From assembly GCA_963920705.1 (NCBI GenBank), contig OY987239.1, positions 9,081,504 to 9,145,503 on the forward strand: a DNA stretch of 64,000 nucleotides. Direction: 5' to 3'. The notes under the pieces were generated by a model that was not told where the DNA came from, did not search any database, and was given only the letters and a program-made list of their open reading frames with translations. Position numbers and translations under genes: made by a program. Source of the DNA: Odiellus spinosus (Eukaryota > Arthropoda > Arachnida > Opiliones > Phalangiidae). Positions 36,185 through 48,439 of the stretch are shown piece after piece. Position 1 is the stretch's first letter. Each line of letters starts with the position of its first letter.

Positions 36185-36714
36185 TTAACATTGAATTGGC
36201 CCTGTTTTAAAAGCCACAATCTAAAGTGCGTGATATTTTTCGAGACGTTTTTGTTTTCACGCAACTTGAGTCAATCGATAAAAGAATCACTTGTTACTAG
36301 ACTTCATTTTCCCTTTAATTAAAAACCTTATTTTTAAAGTGAAGATGAAATGTCTTCATTTATGAAATATACTAATTATATTTTTTTATTCTAATTAATA
36401 GGATATTGGATTTATCGAATCAACAGACAAGTGGATATCATAAATTCCATTTTACTTCGTCTGATCTTCTCAAAATTGGATATCTCGGATTATATTCTTC
36501 GTAATAATCGTGTGAGTACCATGACAATTTTCTTGCCATTGTAGCATGGCTCTTTTTTTGTGTTTGGTGTATTATTGATATTGCGTCGCGTTCGTGTCGC
36601 GAAAAATAATTAACGGGAAATAACGGTTGAAAGTGCAATCTTGAAAGAACCAATATCCAATCAAACGAACGTTCAATCCCGAAAAGAACAAGTAACTTGG
36701 CAAAAAACATTTCG

Positions 36715-37200
36715 TAACCATGTCGTCGAACGCGTAACCGCAAAAGAAGTTTTTATAACCATTCCGTCGAGCGCGTAACCTCGAAAGAAGTTCTCATAAC
36801 CATTCCGTCGAGCGCGTAACCGCAAAAGAAGTTCTCATAACCATTCCGTCGAGCGCGTAACCGCGAAAGAAGTTCTCATATCCATTTCGTCGAACGCGTA
36901 ACCTCGAAAGAAATTTTCATAACCATTCCGTCGAACGCGTAACCTCGAAAGAAGTTCTCATATCCATTCCGTCGAGCGCGTAACCTCGAAAGAAATTTTC
37001 ATAACCATTCCGTCGAACGCGTAACCTCGAAAGAAGTTCTCATAACCATTCCTTCGAGCGCGTAACCGCGAAAGAAGTTCTCTTAACCATTCCGTCGAAC
37101 GCGTAACCGCGAAAGAAGTTCTCATAACCATTCCATCGAACGCGTACCTCGAAAGAAATTTTCATAACCATTTCGTCGAAAGCGTAACCTGGCCAAAACT
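36715..37200. repeat. 41-bp minisatellite
   Basis: About 12 tandem units of CCATTCCGTCGAGCGCGTAA plus CCTCGAAAGAAGTTCTCATAA-type sequence. Units alternate GAGCGCG/GAACGCG and CCTCG/CCGCG. The CpG-rich units contrast with the AT-rich surroundings. Confidence 0.88.
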
Positions 37201-37249
37201 TTTTATAACCTCGAAAGAACTATAACTATTCGTACGAAAATGCAATCGG

Positions 37250-38299
37250 AAAAGCGGTACAAGATCTACAATCGCGATTCGGTCAACAAATACTAACCTA
37301 ATCAATGCCTATACTTTCCCTACTCCTACTTTTATACGTATAGTTAATGGCCTTATGCCAACACTCTCTTAATTACCAAACCCAACTTATCGGGGTCAAA
37401 CGAGCGCTACGAATCGATACGGGGTTAAAAGTCGCGACATTTTCACACATTTCGCTCTTTTGACCCTGATAATTATATTTTGCCTACAACCCTTCAGTGT
37501 TTCCAGCAGTATTCATTTATTTTAATCTAATTAACGCGCGCCTACATTACGAGCGCGGAGTTCTTAGTCACGTTTGGGAGAGAACGTAGGCCATTCGGAA
37601 AGTTAGGCACTTGTGACCGACTCGAGCGTATCTCTCCCGGTCGTAGGACCTTTGACCCTTAGAGAAATGTGGCCATTAACTCTGCCGGGTCATCAAGGAC
37701 CCCGTAAAATTTTGCGATGCGCTGGGGCGTCCGTTTCTGGGTTGGAGTTCGCGAAGAGTCACTTAGGGACTGTTAGGACCTGTGGGAATGGATTTTAGGT
37801 TAAGAATCCTACTTCGCGTTGCTGTTTTTGTGATTTTCAGCTACTTGGATGTCTTGTTCCTGGAAAGAAGAACTTTGCTGTCTTGATACTTCGCGTCTTT
37901 TTAATTTGCTCATCATGTAATTTAGATTAATTGCGTTTAAAATTATTATTTGTATCATAAGTATTCGGGAGTGGGATGATAAGGATTCGCGAATTTAAAT
38001 ATTGATTGTAAAGCATTTACGATTTACCCAGTTTCAATTCTACAGATTTTAGTGATTTTCCTGATAATCTAATCTTCAATATCTATCTTCATATTTGCCC
38101 TATTGATAAAGACCCATTTTTATTAACGTATGCTTTCTCACATTCTAACAAGATTTGTTTCCAGGGATAGTTTTTGGGGGCTCTTGATTATATTAAGTAA
38201 GATCAAATTTAAGTGGCTTTTGCTCGTATTCATTATAAAAAAGCACTGCTTTTTACGCTAGAAATTGACGTAGTGACACTGACAAGAGAATTAACTAGG
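37250..38299. other. Unique spacer downstream of the 41-bp minisatellite
   Basis: About 1 kb, relatively CpG-rich to 37800 and then AT-rich. The 61-codon plus-strand ORF at 37613 has no splice context or recognisable motif and was not called. No repeat relationship inside the window was found. Confidence 0.4.
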
Positions 38300-38869
38300 G
38301 CTCGGAATTCTTATATCTTTTATTAATTGAATAAGACCATCGTGAATGTTAATCAGACTAACTAATTGATACGTGTTAGTTATTCATTCGTTGATAAGAA
38401 ACATTTGAAACTCAAGTTTCTTCGCCGATTTTAACTCAAATTGAGATCTTAAGCTCTAGAATAAATACATTTAGTCGGTTTCTTTCAATTATATTAAAAT
38501 ATAATTAAGTAGTAAAGTACGCACCCGTTAAGCAAAAATTCATCCCCCTTTCCAGCCCCAGCCTGCTAGAGCCCCTCCCAAGGTTTGGGAGAACTTGTTT
38601 TTGACATCACCAACTTAATTATTATATTTCATTCTACACGCATTACGAGAAACATCATATTTTTATCTACGCATTATCCGTTTAAATAAACGCGTATTTC
38701 TTTATTAAATCAAGCTTAAAATTTTCTTTGGATAATTCGTAACCATTTGCATAATTTATGGTTTTATATTAATAAGCCATTTATCTGAGATTAAAATATC
38801 AAACCAAACAGATAATATACATCAGAATTTAGATTTTATCCATTTAATAAAAATTATACAAATTCCGGG
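38300..38869. mobile_element. Family E element, old diverged copy
   Basis: Ends GGCTCGGAATTCTTATATC and AATAAAAATTATACAAATTCC. The interior is strongly diverged from the other copies, implying greater age. Confidence 0.55.
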
Positions 38870-38915
38870 GAATAATTATTTTAAAAATTTTGAAAAAGCT
38901 TTTGTAAAATACTAA

Positions 38916-39786
38916 CAGGGTGACCACTTTTCCTATATTTTCCTATATTTTCACCTCCTTCCTATTTTCTCCTATAATTAAATGACAATTCCTATAATCT
39001 CCTCTATTTCTATTCAAAATCTCTAGTTAAGGGTAAAGTTCTAAATCATACTGTCAGCTGTGGCTGTATAAGATTATTTTAGTTTAACTGTACATTTTCC
39101 AGTTAAAATAGTCTGTAAAATTCCATACTATTTATGCGATTGGATCATATTAATACCGTGTTTAAACCGGTGGCGAGAGTTGTGACGCGATAATAAACAT
39201 GGTTCCTACTTTTAATTATTTTCCTATTTTATCCTATATTTTACACTTATTTCTTCCTATTTTATCCTATATTTTATCTAAAATTCTTCCTATATTTCCC
39301 TATATTTTGCAAAGAAATTTCCTATATAGGATTTTCAAATTTTCAGTGATCACGTCATTTCCCCGCCAATTTGATTACAATTTAAAGCACGGCAACTCTG
39401 CACGTGACAATTCAGTGTTAGATAACTGTATGAATGAGACATTTGAGTGTCGAAGTCACCCAATCATCTTCGATAGTCATTCACCTAATTGTCGTATTGA
39501 CGCAAAATTTGTCTGCCACAGAATTTAAGTAGTAAACCATTTGTATTTTACCCAATTGCAGCGCACCGTGCTGTTATTCATCCAATTTTTGTGAGCCCTA
39601 TTTATCCCCACCTATGCTACCCTTCTGAAAAAATTTCAAATTTTGTAATACCCCTAAATTTTAATTATTTTCCTATTTTATCATTTATTTTACACTTATT
39701 TCTTCCTATTTTATCCTATATTTTACATAAAATTCTTCCTATATTTTCCTATATTTCGCAAAGAAATTTCCTATATAGGATTTTCA
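38916..39786. mobile_element. Family I element with block X and a duplicated right half
   Basis: Starts CAGGGTGACCAC. After TTTTCAGTG it runs into block X (39347-39662), as at 11 kb. A second copy of the element's right half then follows, with TTCCTATATAGGATTTTCA at about 39330 and again at 39770. It looks like an element-X-element' dimer. The final end is CACCCT-like but damaged. Confidence 0.65.
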
Positions 39787-39789
39787 CCC

Positions 39790-40350
39790 TTTACTAATTT
39801 CTGACGTATAAATATATAGATTTTGCAACCTTTTTTAACAAAAATTCTACTCATGAAAAATTATTTAAATATTCAAATAACTCCATAATATATTATTTAC
39901 CTTTAAGGTTTAACCCGTCCTTTTCATGTCCTTATTATTATTGTCATGGAGCTGCTTCTAGTAAGATATAGTGTTTGGAAATAGTGTTTTGCTTCGAATG
40001 ATATCATTGTTTGCTTTCATATAAACATTTACCTCTAGTATAATTATTTTTTGAGCTTACAAGAAAGAGGTTGAATTATCCTGTACAGAAGGAGAGCTTG
40101 CGTGTTGGTTGAAATAAAAACACTCTTATCTATTACTCGTTAAAGACAATCCAATTTGAGGTAAATATTGAAATGTTTGCAGCATAAGCCTATTAATTGA
40201 CCCGTAAGTTATACACGAAGGTTGTTTTGCGTTAAGCTAATGACTGGCCCATCTAGTGATGGTAGCTTGAAACTCTCCTAATGCGTGTTAGGACATATGT
40301 TTCCTGTCAAGACGAATGAGATGGTGTAGGGAGAATTAACAAGGTTTACA
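39790..40350. other. AT-rich spacer with repeat O copy 2
   Basis: No gene. The right part (40180-40340) matches repeat O at 8385-8640 (GTTAAGCTAATGACTG, GAAACTCTCC). Confidence 0.5.
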
Positions 40351-40356
40351 CCATGG

Positions 40357-40682
40357 CAGAAGCCGATGAAACCCTCCTTTGAAGTCTATTACTCCCGGGT
40401 CTTGTGTATGGGTTAGTTTCAAAAAGCGCGATTCGTACGCCTCCTAACGGCAGATATTTTCGGAGCGGAAGTTCGTCGAGCTAATATCTCTAGCAGCCTT
40501 GGAGTTCGTCAAAAAAACGTCGTATTTTGTGGAGAGAGAGAATTTCCTATTTTCCGTAGACAGGGGGGTATGAAGTAGGACCCCTCCGATCTCGTAAAAT
40601 TGAGAATTTTACCCATACAGAGAGGAACGCTATATGGAACATTAGAGTATTAGACTTCAAAGGAGGGTTTCATCGGCTTCTG
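40357..40682. mobile_element. MITE family A, copy 14
   Basis: A 326-bp copy with a short internal deletion; flanks ACCATGG / ACCATGA form a 7-bp duplication with one change. Confidence 0.88.
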
Positions 40683-40810
40683 ACCATGACTATAATATCA
40701 TTTTAATTGATAACAGCATTTGTGGTCACCTAGGAGTATCTTTAAGCCTAGAGGGGCTAGCAGTGGGGCTAAACCTTTTGTTTCCGTCGGTGTACAAGCC
40801 TACACATCTC

Positions 40811-43630
40811 CAGGGTTGCCACAGGTCAGGGAAAAGTCAGGGAATTTGAAAATGAACCAAAAAAGTCGGGGAATTTAAAGATCTTTCAAGAAGCCAGGAA
40901 ATTACAATTTTCTGCAGAAAAGATTTGAAGCTGACCGTGTCAGTTTTATAGATTAGAACAAAGATACGCGTGCAAAAAGTTTGGCAAACGCGATTATATG
41001 AAAAATAAAAGGTTAAAAATTGGGTAGTATTAGCTGAAACGGTCAGGGAAAATCGCTGGAAAAGGTCAGGAAAAAACCTGGAAAAGGTCATGAAAAAACC
41101 CCGAAAAGGTTAGGGAAAAACCTGAAAGTGGTTAGGGAAAAACCTGGAAAAATGTTAGGGAAAAAACCTGGAAAAATGTTAGAGAAAAAGCTGGAAAAAG
41201 GTTAGGGAAAAACCTGGAAAAAGGTTAGGGAAAAACCTGGAAAAAGGTTAGGGAAAAACCTGGAAAAAGGTTAGGGAAAAACCTGGAAAAAGGTTAGGGA
41301 AAAACCTGGAAAAAGGTTAGGGAAAAACCTGGAAAAAGGTTAGGGAAAAACCTGGAAAAAGGTTAGGGAAAAACCTAGAAAAAGGTTAGGGAAAAACCTG
41401 GAAAAAGGTTAGGGAAAAACCTGGAAAAAATGTTAGGGAAAAACCTGGAAAAAATGTTAGGGAAAAACCTGGAAAAATGTTAGGGAAAAACCTGGAAAAA
41501 TGTTAGGGAAAAACCTGGAAAAAGGTTAGAAAAAACCTGGAAAAAGGTTAGAAAAAAACCTGGAAAAAGGTTAGAAAAAAACCTGGAAAAAGGTTAGAAA
41601 AAAACCTGGAAAAAGGTTAGGAAAAAACCTGGAAAAAGGTTAGGAAAAAACCTGGAAAAAGGTTAGGAAAAAAACCTGGAAAAAGGTTAGGGAAAAAAAC
41701 CTGGAAAAAGGTTAGGGAAAAAACCTGGAAAAAGGTTAGGAAAAAATCTGGAAAAAGGTTAGGGAAAAAACCTGGAAAAAGGTTAAGGAAAAACCTGGAA
41801 AAAGGTTAGGGAAAAACCTGGAAAAAGGTTAGGAAAAAACCTGGAAAAAGGTTAGGGAAAAAACGTGGAAAAAGGTTAGGGAAAAAACGTGGAAAAAGGT
41901 TAGGGAAAAAACGTGGAAAAAGGTTGGGGAAAAAACGTGGAAGTGGTTAGGGAAAAAAACCTGGAAAAAGGTTAAGGAAAAACCTGGAAAAAGGTTAAGG
42001 AAAAACCTGGAAAAAGGTTAAGGAAAGAACCTGGAAAAAGGTTAAGGAAAGAACCTGGAAAAAGGTTAAGGAAAGAACCTGGAAAAAGGTTAAGGAAAGA
42101 ACCTGGAAAAAGGTTAGGGAAAAAACGTGGAAAAAGGTTAGGGAAAAAACGTGGAAAAAGGTTAGGGAAAAAACGTGGAAAAAGGTTAGGGAAAAAACGT
42201 GGAAAAAGGTTAGGGAAAAAACGTGGAAAAAGGTTAGGGAAAAAACGTGGAAAAAGGTTAGGGAAAAAACGTGGAAAAAGGTTAGGGAAAAAACCTGGAA
42301 AAAGGTTAGGGAAAAAACCTGGAAAAAGGTTAGGGGAAAAAACCTGGAAAAAGGTTAGGGAAAAAAACCTGGAAAAAGGTTAGGGAAAAAAACCTGGAAA
42401 AAGGTTAGGGAAAAAACCCGGAAAAAGGTTAGGGAAAAAACGTGGAAAAAGGTTAGGGAAAAACGTGGAAAAAGGTTAGGGAAAAAAACGTGGAAAAAGG
42501 TTAGGGAAAAAAACGTGGAAAAAGGTTAGGGAAAAAAACGTGGAAAAAGGTTAGGGAAAAAACCTGGAAAAAGGTTAGGGAAAAAACCTGGAAAAGGTTA
42601 GGGAAAAAACCTGGAAAAAGGTTAGGAAAAAAACCTGGAAAAAGGTTAGGGAAAAAACCTAGAAAAAGGTTAGGGAAAAAACCTGGAAAAAGGTTAGGGA
42701 AAAAACCTGGAAAAAGGTTAGGGAAAAAACCTGGAAAAAGGTTAGGGAAAAAACCTGGAAAAAGGTTAGGGAAAAAACCTGGAAAAGGTTAGGGAAAAAA
42801 CCTGGAAAAAGGTTAGGGAAAAAACTTAGAAAAAGGTTAGGGAAAAAACCTGGAAAAAGGTTAGGGAAAAAACCTGGAAAAAGGTTAGGAAAAAAACCTG
42901 GAAAAAGGTTAGGAAAAAAACCTGGAAAAAGGTTAGGAAAAAAACCTGGAAAAGGTTAGGGAAAAAACCTGGAAAAAGGTTAGGGAAAAAACTTAGAAAA
43001 AGGTTAGGGAAAAAACCTGGAAAAAGGTTAGGGAAAAAACCTGGAAAAAGGTTAGGAAAAAAACCTGGAAAAAGGTTAGGAAAAAAACCTGGAAAAGGTT
43101 AGGAAAAAAACCTGGAAAAGGTTAGGGAAAAAAACCTGGAAAAAGGTTAGGGAAAAAAACCTGGAAAAAGGTTAGGGAAAAAACCTGGAAAAAGGTTAGG
43201 GAAAAAACCTGGAAAAAGGTTAGGGAAAAAACCTGGAAAAAGGTTAGGGAAAAAACCTGGAAAAAGGTTAGGGAAAAAACCTGGAAAAAGGTTAGGGAAA
43301 AAACCTGGAAAAAGGTTAGGGAAAAAAAACCTGGAAAAAGGTTAGGGAAAAAAACCTGGAAAAAGGTTAGGGAAAAAAACCTGGAAAAAGGTTAGGGAAA
43401 AAAAACCTGGAAAAAGGTTAGGGAAAAAAAACCTGGAAAAAGGTTAGGGAAAAAAAACCTGGAAAAAGGTTAGGGAAAAAAACGTGGAAAAAGGTTAGGG
43501 AAAAAAACGTGGAAAAAGGTTAGGGAAAAAAACGTGGAAAAAGGTTAGGGAAAAAAACGTGGAAAAAGGTTAGGGAAAAAAACCTGCAAAAGTCGGGGAA
43601 TTTGAATCTGAAAAAACTTTGACAACCCTG
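40811..43630. mobile_element. Family J hAT-like element with an expanded internal minisatellite
   Basis: Outer ends CAGGGTTGCCACAGG / TTTGACAACCCTG are hAT-like, with ATCTC repeated on both flanks. The interior is almost entirely (40.0x: about 41040-43590) a 20-24-bp tandem repeat of the form GGTTAGGGAAAAAACCTGGAAAAA, roughly 115 units. Variant blocks (AACGTGG, AAGGAAAGAACC, GTTAGAAAAAAACC) cluster as runs. The sub-terminal sequence GTCAGGGAATTTGAAAATG resembles the repeat unit, so the array likely grew from the element's own subterminal motif. A related end occurs near 35560. Confidence 0.75.
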
Positions 43631-43639
43631 ATCTCTCAT

Positions 43640-44220
43640 GAAATATATGAAAACGTAATTTATAATATTGTTTACAAGCTCTGTCAACGGATAAAATATA
43701 AAAATAGTAAACTAGGCCTATATAAGGTTTATATTATTTTAGGCAAAACGGAAGTGAAAGTTAGTTTCGAGTCTGACGTTTGATCATTATTCTGAATACA
43801 AACGTCGCCTTTATTACATTTTGAAAGTTAGTTTTAACACGGGAAAATTTAAAACACGCTATTTGCGTAGTTATCAAGAGAAGAGATTCTGTTCTTATAC
43901 ACGCCCATGTAATTACATTGTAAATATATCTGAAAACAATGAACAATTGCCAAAGTCGTTGAAATTATTTAATGTTTGTCCTGGCATTTATATTTTAATG
44001 GTTATAGGCATTTGAAAATAGTTAATGTGCTAAATTTATCGTATCAAACAGGCGTTGAATGTTATCTCGACGCATTTCGACAAATCTTAGCGTTGGATTC
44101 GATCAGTATTCGAAGTGGTTCAAGTTTGTAAACTTTTAGTATTTGGATAAGATATATTTTACGCGTTTACTAATTTTCTTAAAATTAGACTATTATATAT
44201 CGAAATATGGCCTTATCCAA
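43640..44220 (+). other. 3'-flank remnant of a lost plus-array unit (P0)
   Basis: This ~580-bp segment matches sequence that follows the TM4 exon of P1 (51030-51850) and P2 (59250-59840). Shared words are GTTTCGAGTCTGA, GTTTGATCATTATTCT and AAACGTCG. Here no TM4 exon precedes it; family J abuts it. It therefore marks a former receptor unit. A short ORF (MKVSFNTGKF...) in it is not conserved in the other copies. Confidence 0.55.
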
Positions 44221-44225
44221 TAGAT

Positions 44226-44565
44226 CAGAAGCCGATGAAACCCTCCTTTGAAGTCTACTATTCCAATGTTTCATATAGCGCTCCTCTCTGTATGGGTAAA
44301 ATTCCCAAATTTACGAGATCGGAGGGGTCCTACTTCATACCCCCCTGTCTACGGAAAATTGGTAATTCTCTCTCTCCACAAACGACGACGTTTTTTGGAC
44401 GAACTCCAAGGCTGCTAGAGATATTCGCTCGACGAACTCCCGCTCCGAAAATATCTACCGTTAGGAGGCGTACGAATCGCGATTTTTTTGAGAATAACCC
44501 ATACAGAGAGGGGTAGACAAGACCCGGGAGTAATAGACTTCAAAGGAGGGTTTCATCGGCTTCTG
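44226..44565. mobile_element. MITE family A, copy 15
   Basis: A 340-bp copy with target duplication AATAGAT (44219-44225, 44566-44572), in the flank upstream of P1. Confidence 0.9.
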
Positions 44566-44884
44566 AATAGATCTATAAGAATACTCAATTAGAAAAACAA
44601 AATTAAGAAAAAAATAATCACAATTTTATTGTTTAATTTTATTGTAAATATTTTATAATTTTATTATTTCGAGATAATCAAGTTTTTGTTAAATTACAAA
44701 TAATAACACTAGGTTTCTTTTGGGCAATTTTCTACGCAGATATGGTGTTTCTTGATAGAAATTCTAATTGATTTAATGATTTTTAAAGATATAGGATCTA
44801 TAATATGTCGACAGAAAAATTTGAGTTTCGTTTTAGTGTAAGCTTAATTCATTTGATTGATTTTTATGGAATCCATTATCCGTA

Positions 44885-45225
44885 TCACTTTATTATTCCA
44901 TAAAAACAAACAACGCTTCGTATCTTAATACTGTCAGCGATGGTTCCGGTAAAGGTACCGCCAGATTGATTCGAGACACTCTAGCGGTCGGAGTCCGCCG
45001 TGTAAATAGTGAATCCGGAAGCGCCACTCTTTGGTGAAATTCCGGAGTTGTGAGGGAAACAATATAGAAATGGGGGCCCCGCCGAAATTCCGTAACTCTC
45101 TCCTGACTTGAAATATCGAGCTGAAGAGTCCAAACAACTCGAGCCAAACTTTCGCCTAATTTTAAATGATGGGCTTTTGCTGATAATGTTAAGCTATGGG
45201 GTGTTGTTTACTTTTGTGGAATAAA
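44885..45225. repeat. Repeat L, copy 1 (upstream of P1)
   Basis: Contains GAAGCGCCACTCTTTGGTG and GAAACAATATAGAAATGGGG. Minus-strand ORFs across it (MARVVWTLQLDISSQE...) recur only because the repeat recurs. Copies lie at equivalent places before the first exon of P2 and P3, and diverged ones before their TM4 exons, so it predates the tandem duplication. Confidence 0.65.
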
Positions 45226-45583
45226 GTCATAGACCTTTGATACCATAAGTGATTTAATAATTTTTATAGATATAGCATCTATAATATGGCGACAGAAAAA
45301 TTTGTGTTTCGCTTTAGCGTAAGTTGATTTTGTGGAATCCATATCCGTAGTGAATGATCATGATAATTATTTTAAAACAGTCTTTGGGATATTACACTCA
45401 AAAACGGATTGATAAACTCTTGAGTGGAAAATTTACAAATAGTGATGTGCATTCCTATTCGCAATATATCCTAATGAATCTAGAAAATGCTAGGTACGTT
45501 CACATGTTTTTTATTTATATATGTTGCTATCATAAAAGAGGAGGGGCTTACGTCATAGCTTGTAAAACTCATATCGCTCGTAA

Positions 45584-45920
45584 CAGAAGACGATGAAACC
45601 CTCCTTTGAAGTCTATTACTCCTTGGTCTTGTCTACCCCTCTCTGTATGGGTTATTCTCAAAAGGCGCGATTCGTACGCCTCCTAACGGTAGATGTTTTT
45701 GGAGCGGGAGTTCGTCGAGCGAATATCTCTAGCAGCCTTGGAGTTCGTCGAAAAAACGTCGTCGTTTGTGGAGAGAGAGAATTTCCAATTTTCCGTAGAC
45801 AGGGGTGATGAAGTAGGACCCCTAGGATCTCGGAACATTGGGAATTTTCCCCATACATTGAGGAGCGCTATATGGAACATTGGAGTAGTAGACTTCAAAG
45901 GAGGGTTTCATCGGCTTCTG
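45584..45920. mobile_element. MITE family A, copy 16
   Basis: A 337-bp copy with target duplication CTCGTAA in the exon 2-3 intron of P1. P3 has the uninterrupted site GACGCTCGTGAGCACC near 61300. Confidence 0.9.
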
Positions 45921-46504
45921 CTCGTAAGCACCGAGTACTTAAGCTTTTTTTTCCTACATCCGTTCACCTCTATCCTGAGTGACGTAGTTGGCAACATTCA
46001 AACAATTTTGTTCTGCTCAGAATGTTACACTTTTGTGACGTCACTCTTGTCAGTGCATGGTGAAAAGCTATTGAACCACAGTTGTTGTTAAGATTTTCGT
46101 GTGTCTGTTCATCGCGTTTGTAATATCCTTGCCTCATAGCAAACAATAATTTCCAGTAGCCCTTATGATCTTAGTAAGGTAGATCTTACCCTGACAGCGA
46201 TACCTCTCATTGTATTGGGGGTTGTAGACTAAGTGAGTTCCACTCTGTAAGTAATGTTTTATTAATTACTGTTTTAGCGTTGTTTATGTATCACCGCAAT
46301 CATATAAATATCCAGGAAGTGCTTTGATTAAGGGAGTAAGTATTGAAATTTAATTATCTCAGAAATTTAGCTGACAATACGGAGGAAATATACAAAGGGA
46401 GAGCTAGACGTAGTCAAATAGATAAGAAAGCTATTGCTCGACGCGCGTTTAATCTACTAGGGGTCCATTCGATCGACAAAAATGAACCAACGGGTTGTCT
46501 TTTA

Positions 46505-46939
46505 AGCCTCGTTCATACATAGGCCTAAATGCGGTTCGATTTCTATAACTGGTTATCAAACCAACGTGAGAAATCAGTTCGTGTACGGTGTTGGTTCGGG
46601 AAGCAGCTTGTCCAAGTCACTTCGGTTCAATCCGCTTTGAAAATAACGAGGCGGGGAGACAAATTTGCTGATAAATCTTAAAATAACGCGATTAAAATTA
46701 TACTTTCTGTCAAAAATTATTAACCAACGAGTTACAAACACGATTTACTAATTAGTTTGAGATAACTATTTAAAAATTTTAAATTCTGGGCATTTTTTTT
46801 AAAACGACGCTAAGCCTTGGCTTAGGTCGGACTAGGGTGAACGGCCGCGAACCGTCTTGTCAGCGTGTGGACCAGGGAAAACGGAAAACGCTTCGAACTG
46901 GTTTTGGAACCGATTTTGCCTTCAAGTGTGAACGAGGCT
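46505..46939. mobile_element. Family H element (PIF/Harbinger-like, TTA target), copy 3
   Basis: A 435-bp element with ends AGCCTCGTTCATAC / GTGTGAACGAGGCT, flanked by TTA on both sides. P2 has the empty site GTCCTTTAGTGTTG near 54347. It lies in the exon 3-4 intron of P1. Confidence 0.82.
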
Positions 46940-47705
46940 TTAGTGTTGTTTAAGTCACTAGGGTTTAAGAAGCTGAAGCATTAAGATATTTAATTTCTTC
47001 ATTTCCTGACCGGAATCTCTACTCAAAACCACTTGTCCCATGGAGCAAAAAATAATAACGTTAAGACGACTATTTTTGGATGAAATGTAAACTATAGTAG
47101 AAATGAGAACATTCCCTTGTCCTTTTTTTCTGTGACGTCACTCCAAACGTGGACATGCCCGAATTAACACAATAAAATCCTGTATTTTGTAGGGCTTTCA
47201 TATGTTCATGCAAAATTCTGTGCCAGCTAATACCGAAGAGTTCAATATGTCTCCAGTTTTTATGATTACAGAGTCTAGAATATTTACTGCCATAAATCCG
47301 ACAAGTTTCGGTGGAACGGCAAGATTCTCACTGGCAGGATTTGAAGATATAATTTGGATATTAACTGCGATATCTATCATTGTTTTGTCTATCGCTTCTT
47401 TGCTTTTCAAGTATTTTATCCAGCGACACTCTCGTCAACGTAATTTCTTGTGTTTTGAATACATCTTCTTCTATGTGGCGTCGCTTTTGCTAAACCGTTA
47501 AGTATTGATTTTAAAAATACGAATGTATCCGGGGGAATTCCCCTGAAAGTACCATCGCTAATCACGTCTTAGGACATGCTAGAGAAAAGGTGTCCTTCAT
47601 CCAAGTATGTTTACCCAGGGTTCGTACGCAACCTAAAAAAGTCATGGAAACACCCTTAAAATAGGCTTAGATGGATTCATGGAGACCCTGAATTACTAAT
47701 TCGAC

Positions 47706-48042
47706 CACTAGCCGATGAAACCCTCCTTTGAAGTCTACTACTCCAATGTTCCATATAGCGCTCCTCTCTGTATGGGTATAATTCCCAATTTTACGAGTTA
47801 GAAGGAATCCTACTTCATCCCCCCTGTCTACGGAAAATTGGAAATTCTCTCTCTCCACAAACGACGACGTTTTTTTTACGAACTCCAAGGCTGCTAGAGA
47901 TATTCGCTCGACGAACTCCCGCTCCGAAAATATCTAACGTTAGGAGGCGTACGAATCGCGCCTTTTGAGAATAACCCATACAGAGAGGGGTAAACAAGAC
48001 CCGGGAGTAATAGACTTCAAAGGAGGGTTTCATCGGCTTCTT
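47706..48042. mobile_element. MITE family A, copy 17
   Basis: A 337-bp copy with target duplication ATTCGAC (47699-47705, 48043-48049). P3 keeps the empty site CTAATTTGACCAATGAGC near 63880. It is inserted in a decayed family F remnant in the exon 4-5 intron of P1. Confidence 0.92.
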
Positions 48043-48439
48043 ATTCGACCAATGAGCAAAGGCCCGTCGTTAAGACGAAATCGCCATGAGATAAAACCTA
48101 TTTTTATGAACGCAAATCATTTACTCCCATCTTAATTTACGAACAGAACCCGATGTTTTCATTCGACAAAATTCTATCAAATATCTATTGGCTGGATGGT
48201 TGCTGGCCATGTTTGTTCTGGCAAAGTCGTATTCGGGTATTTTGAAAAGCAAATTGACAGTCTCGAAATTTTCTCGGATCAACACGCTGCAAGATATTGA
48301 ACGTAGTCCGGGAACTAAACCACTTCTTAGTTACCCATCTGGCTTTGAGGATTATTTGACAAAGGTAACAAATACTGTATTTGAAGACAAACAGTCGGCT
48401 TTGAACAAACCTGGAAATATGACGATATTAGAATGGTCA

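Noticed and set aside
37613-37798. ORF MTDSSVSLPVVGPLTLREMW...
   Set aside because: Short, no splice context, no second copy, and composition like the surrounding spacer.
33691-38300. Possible LTR element in the inter-array spacer
   Set aside because: No matching long terminal repeats, primer site or polymerase-type coding sequence was seen.
41040-43590. Telomere-like array because of GGTTAGGG words
   Set aside because: The period is 20-24 bp, not 5-7 bp, and the array is enclosed by hAT-like ends, so it is a minisatellite.
44893-45147. Minus-strand ORF MARVVWTLQLDISSQE..., repeated at 60580-60852
   Set aside because: It belongs to repeat L. The frame breaks in the other copies, and there is no transmembrane, domain or splice signal.
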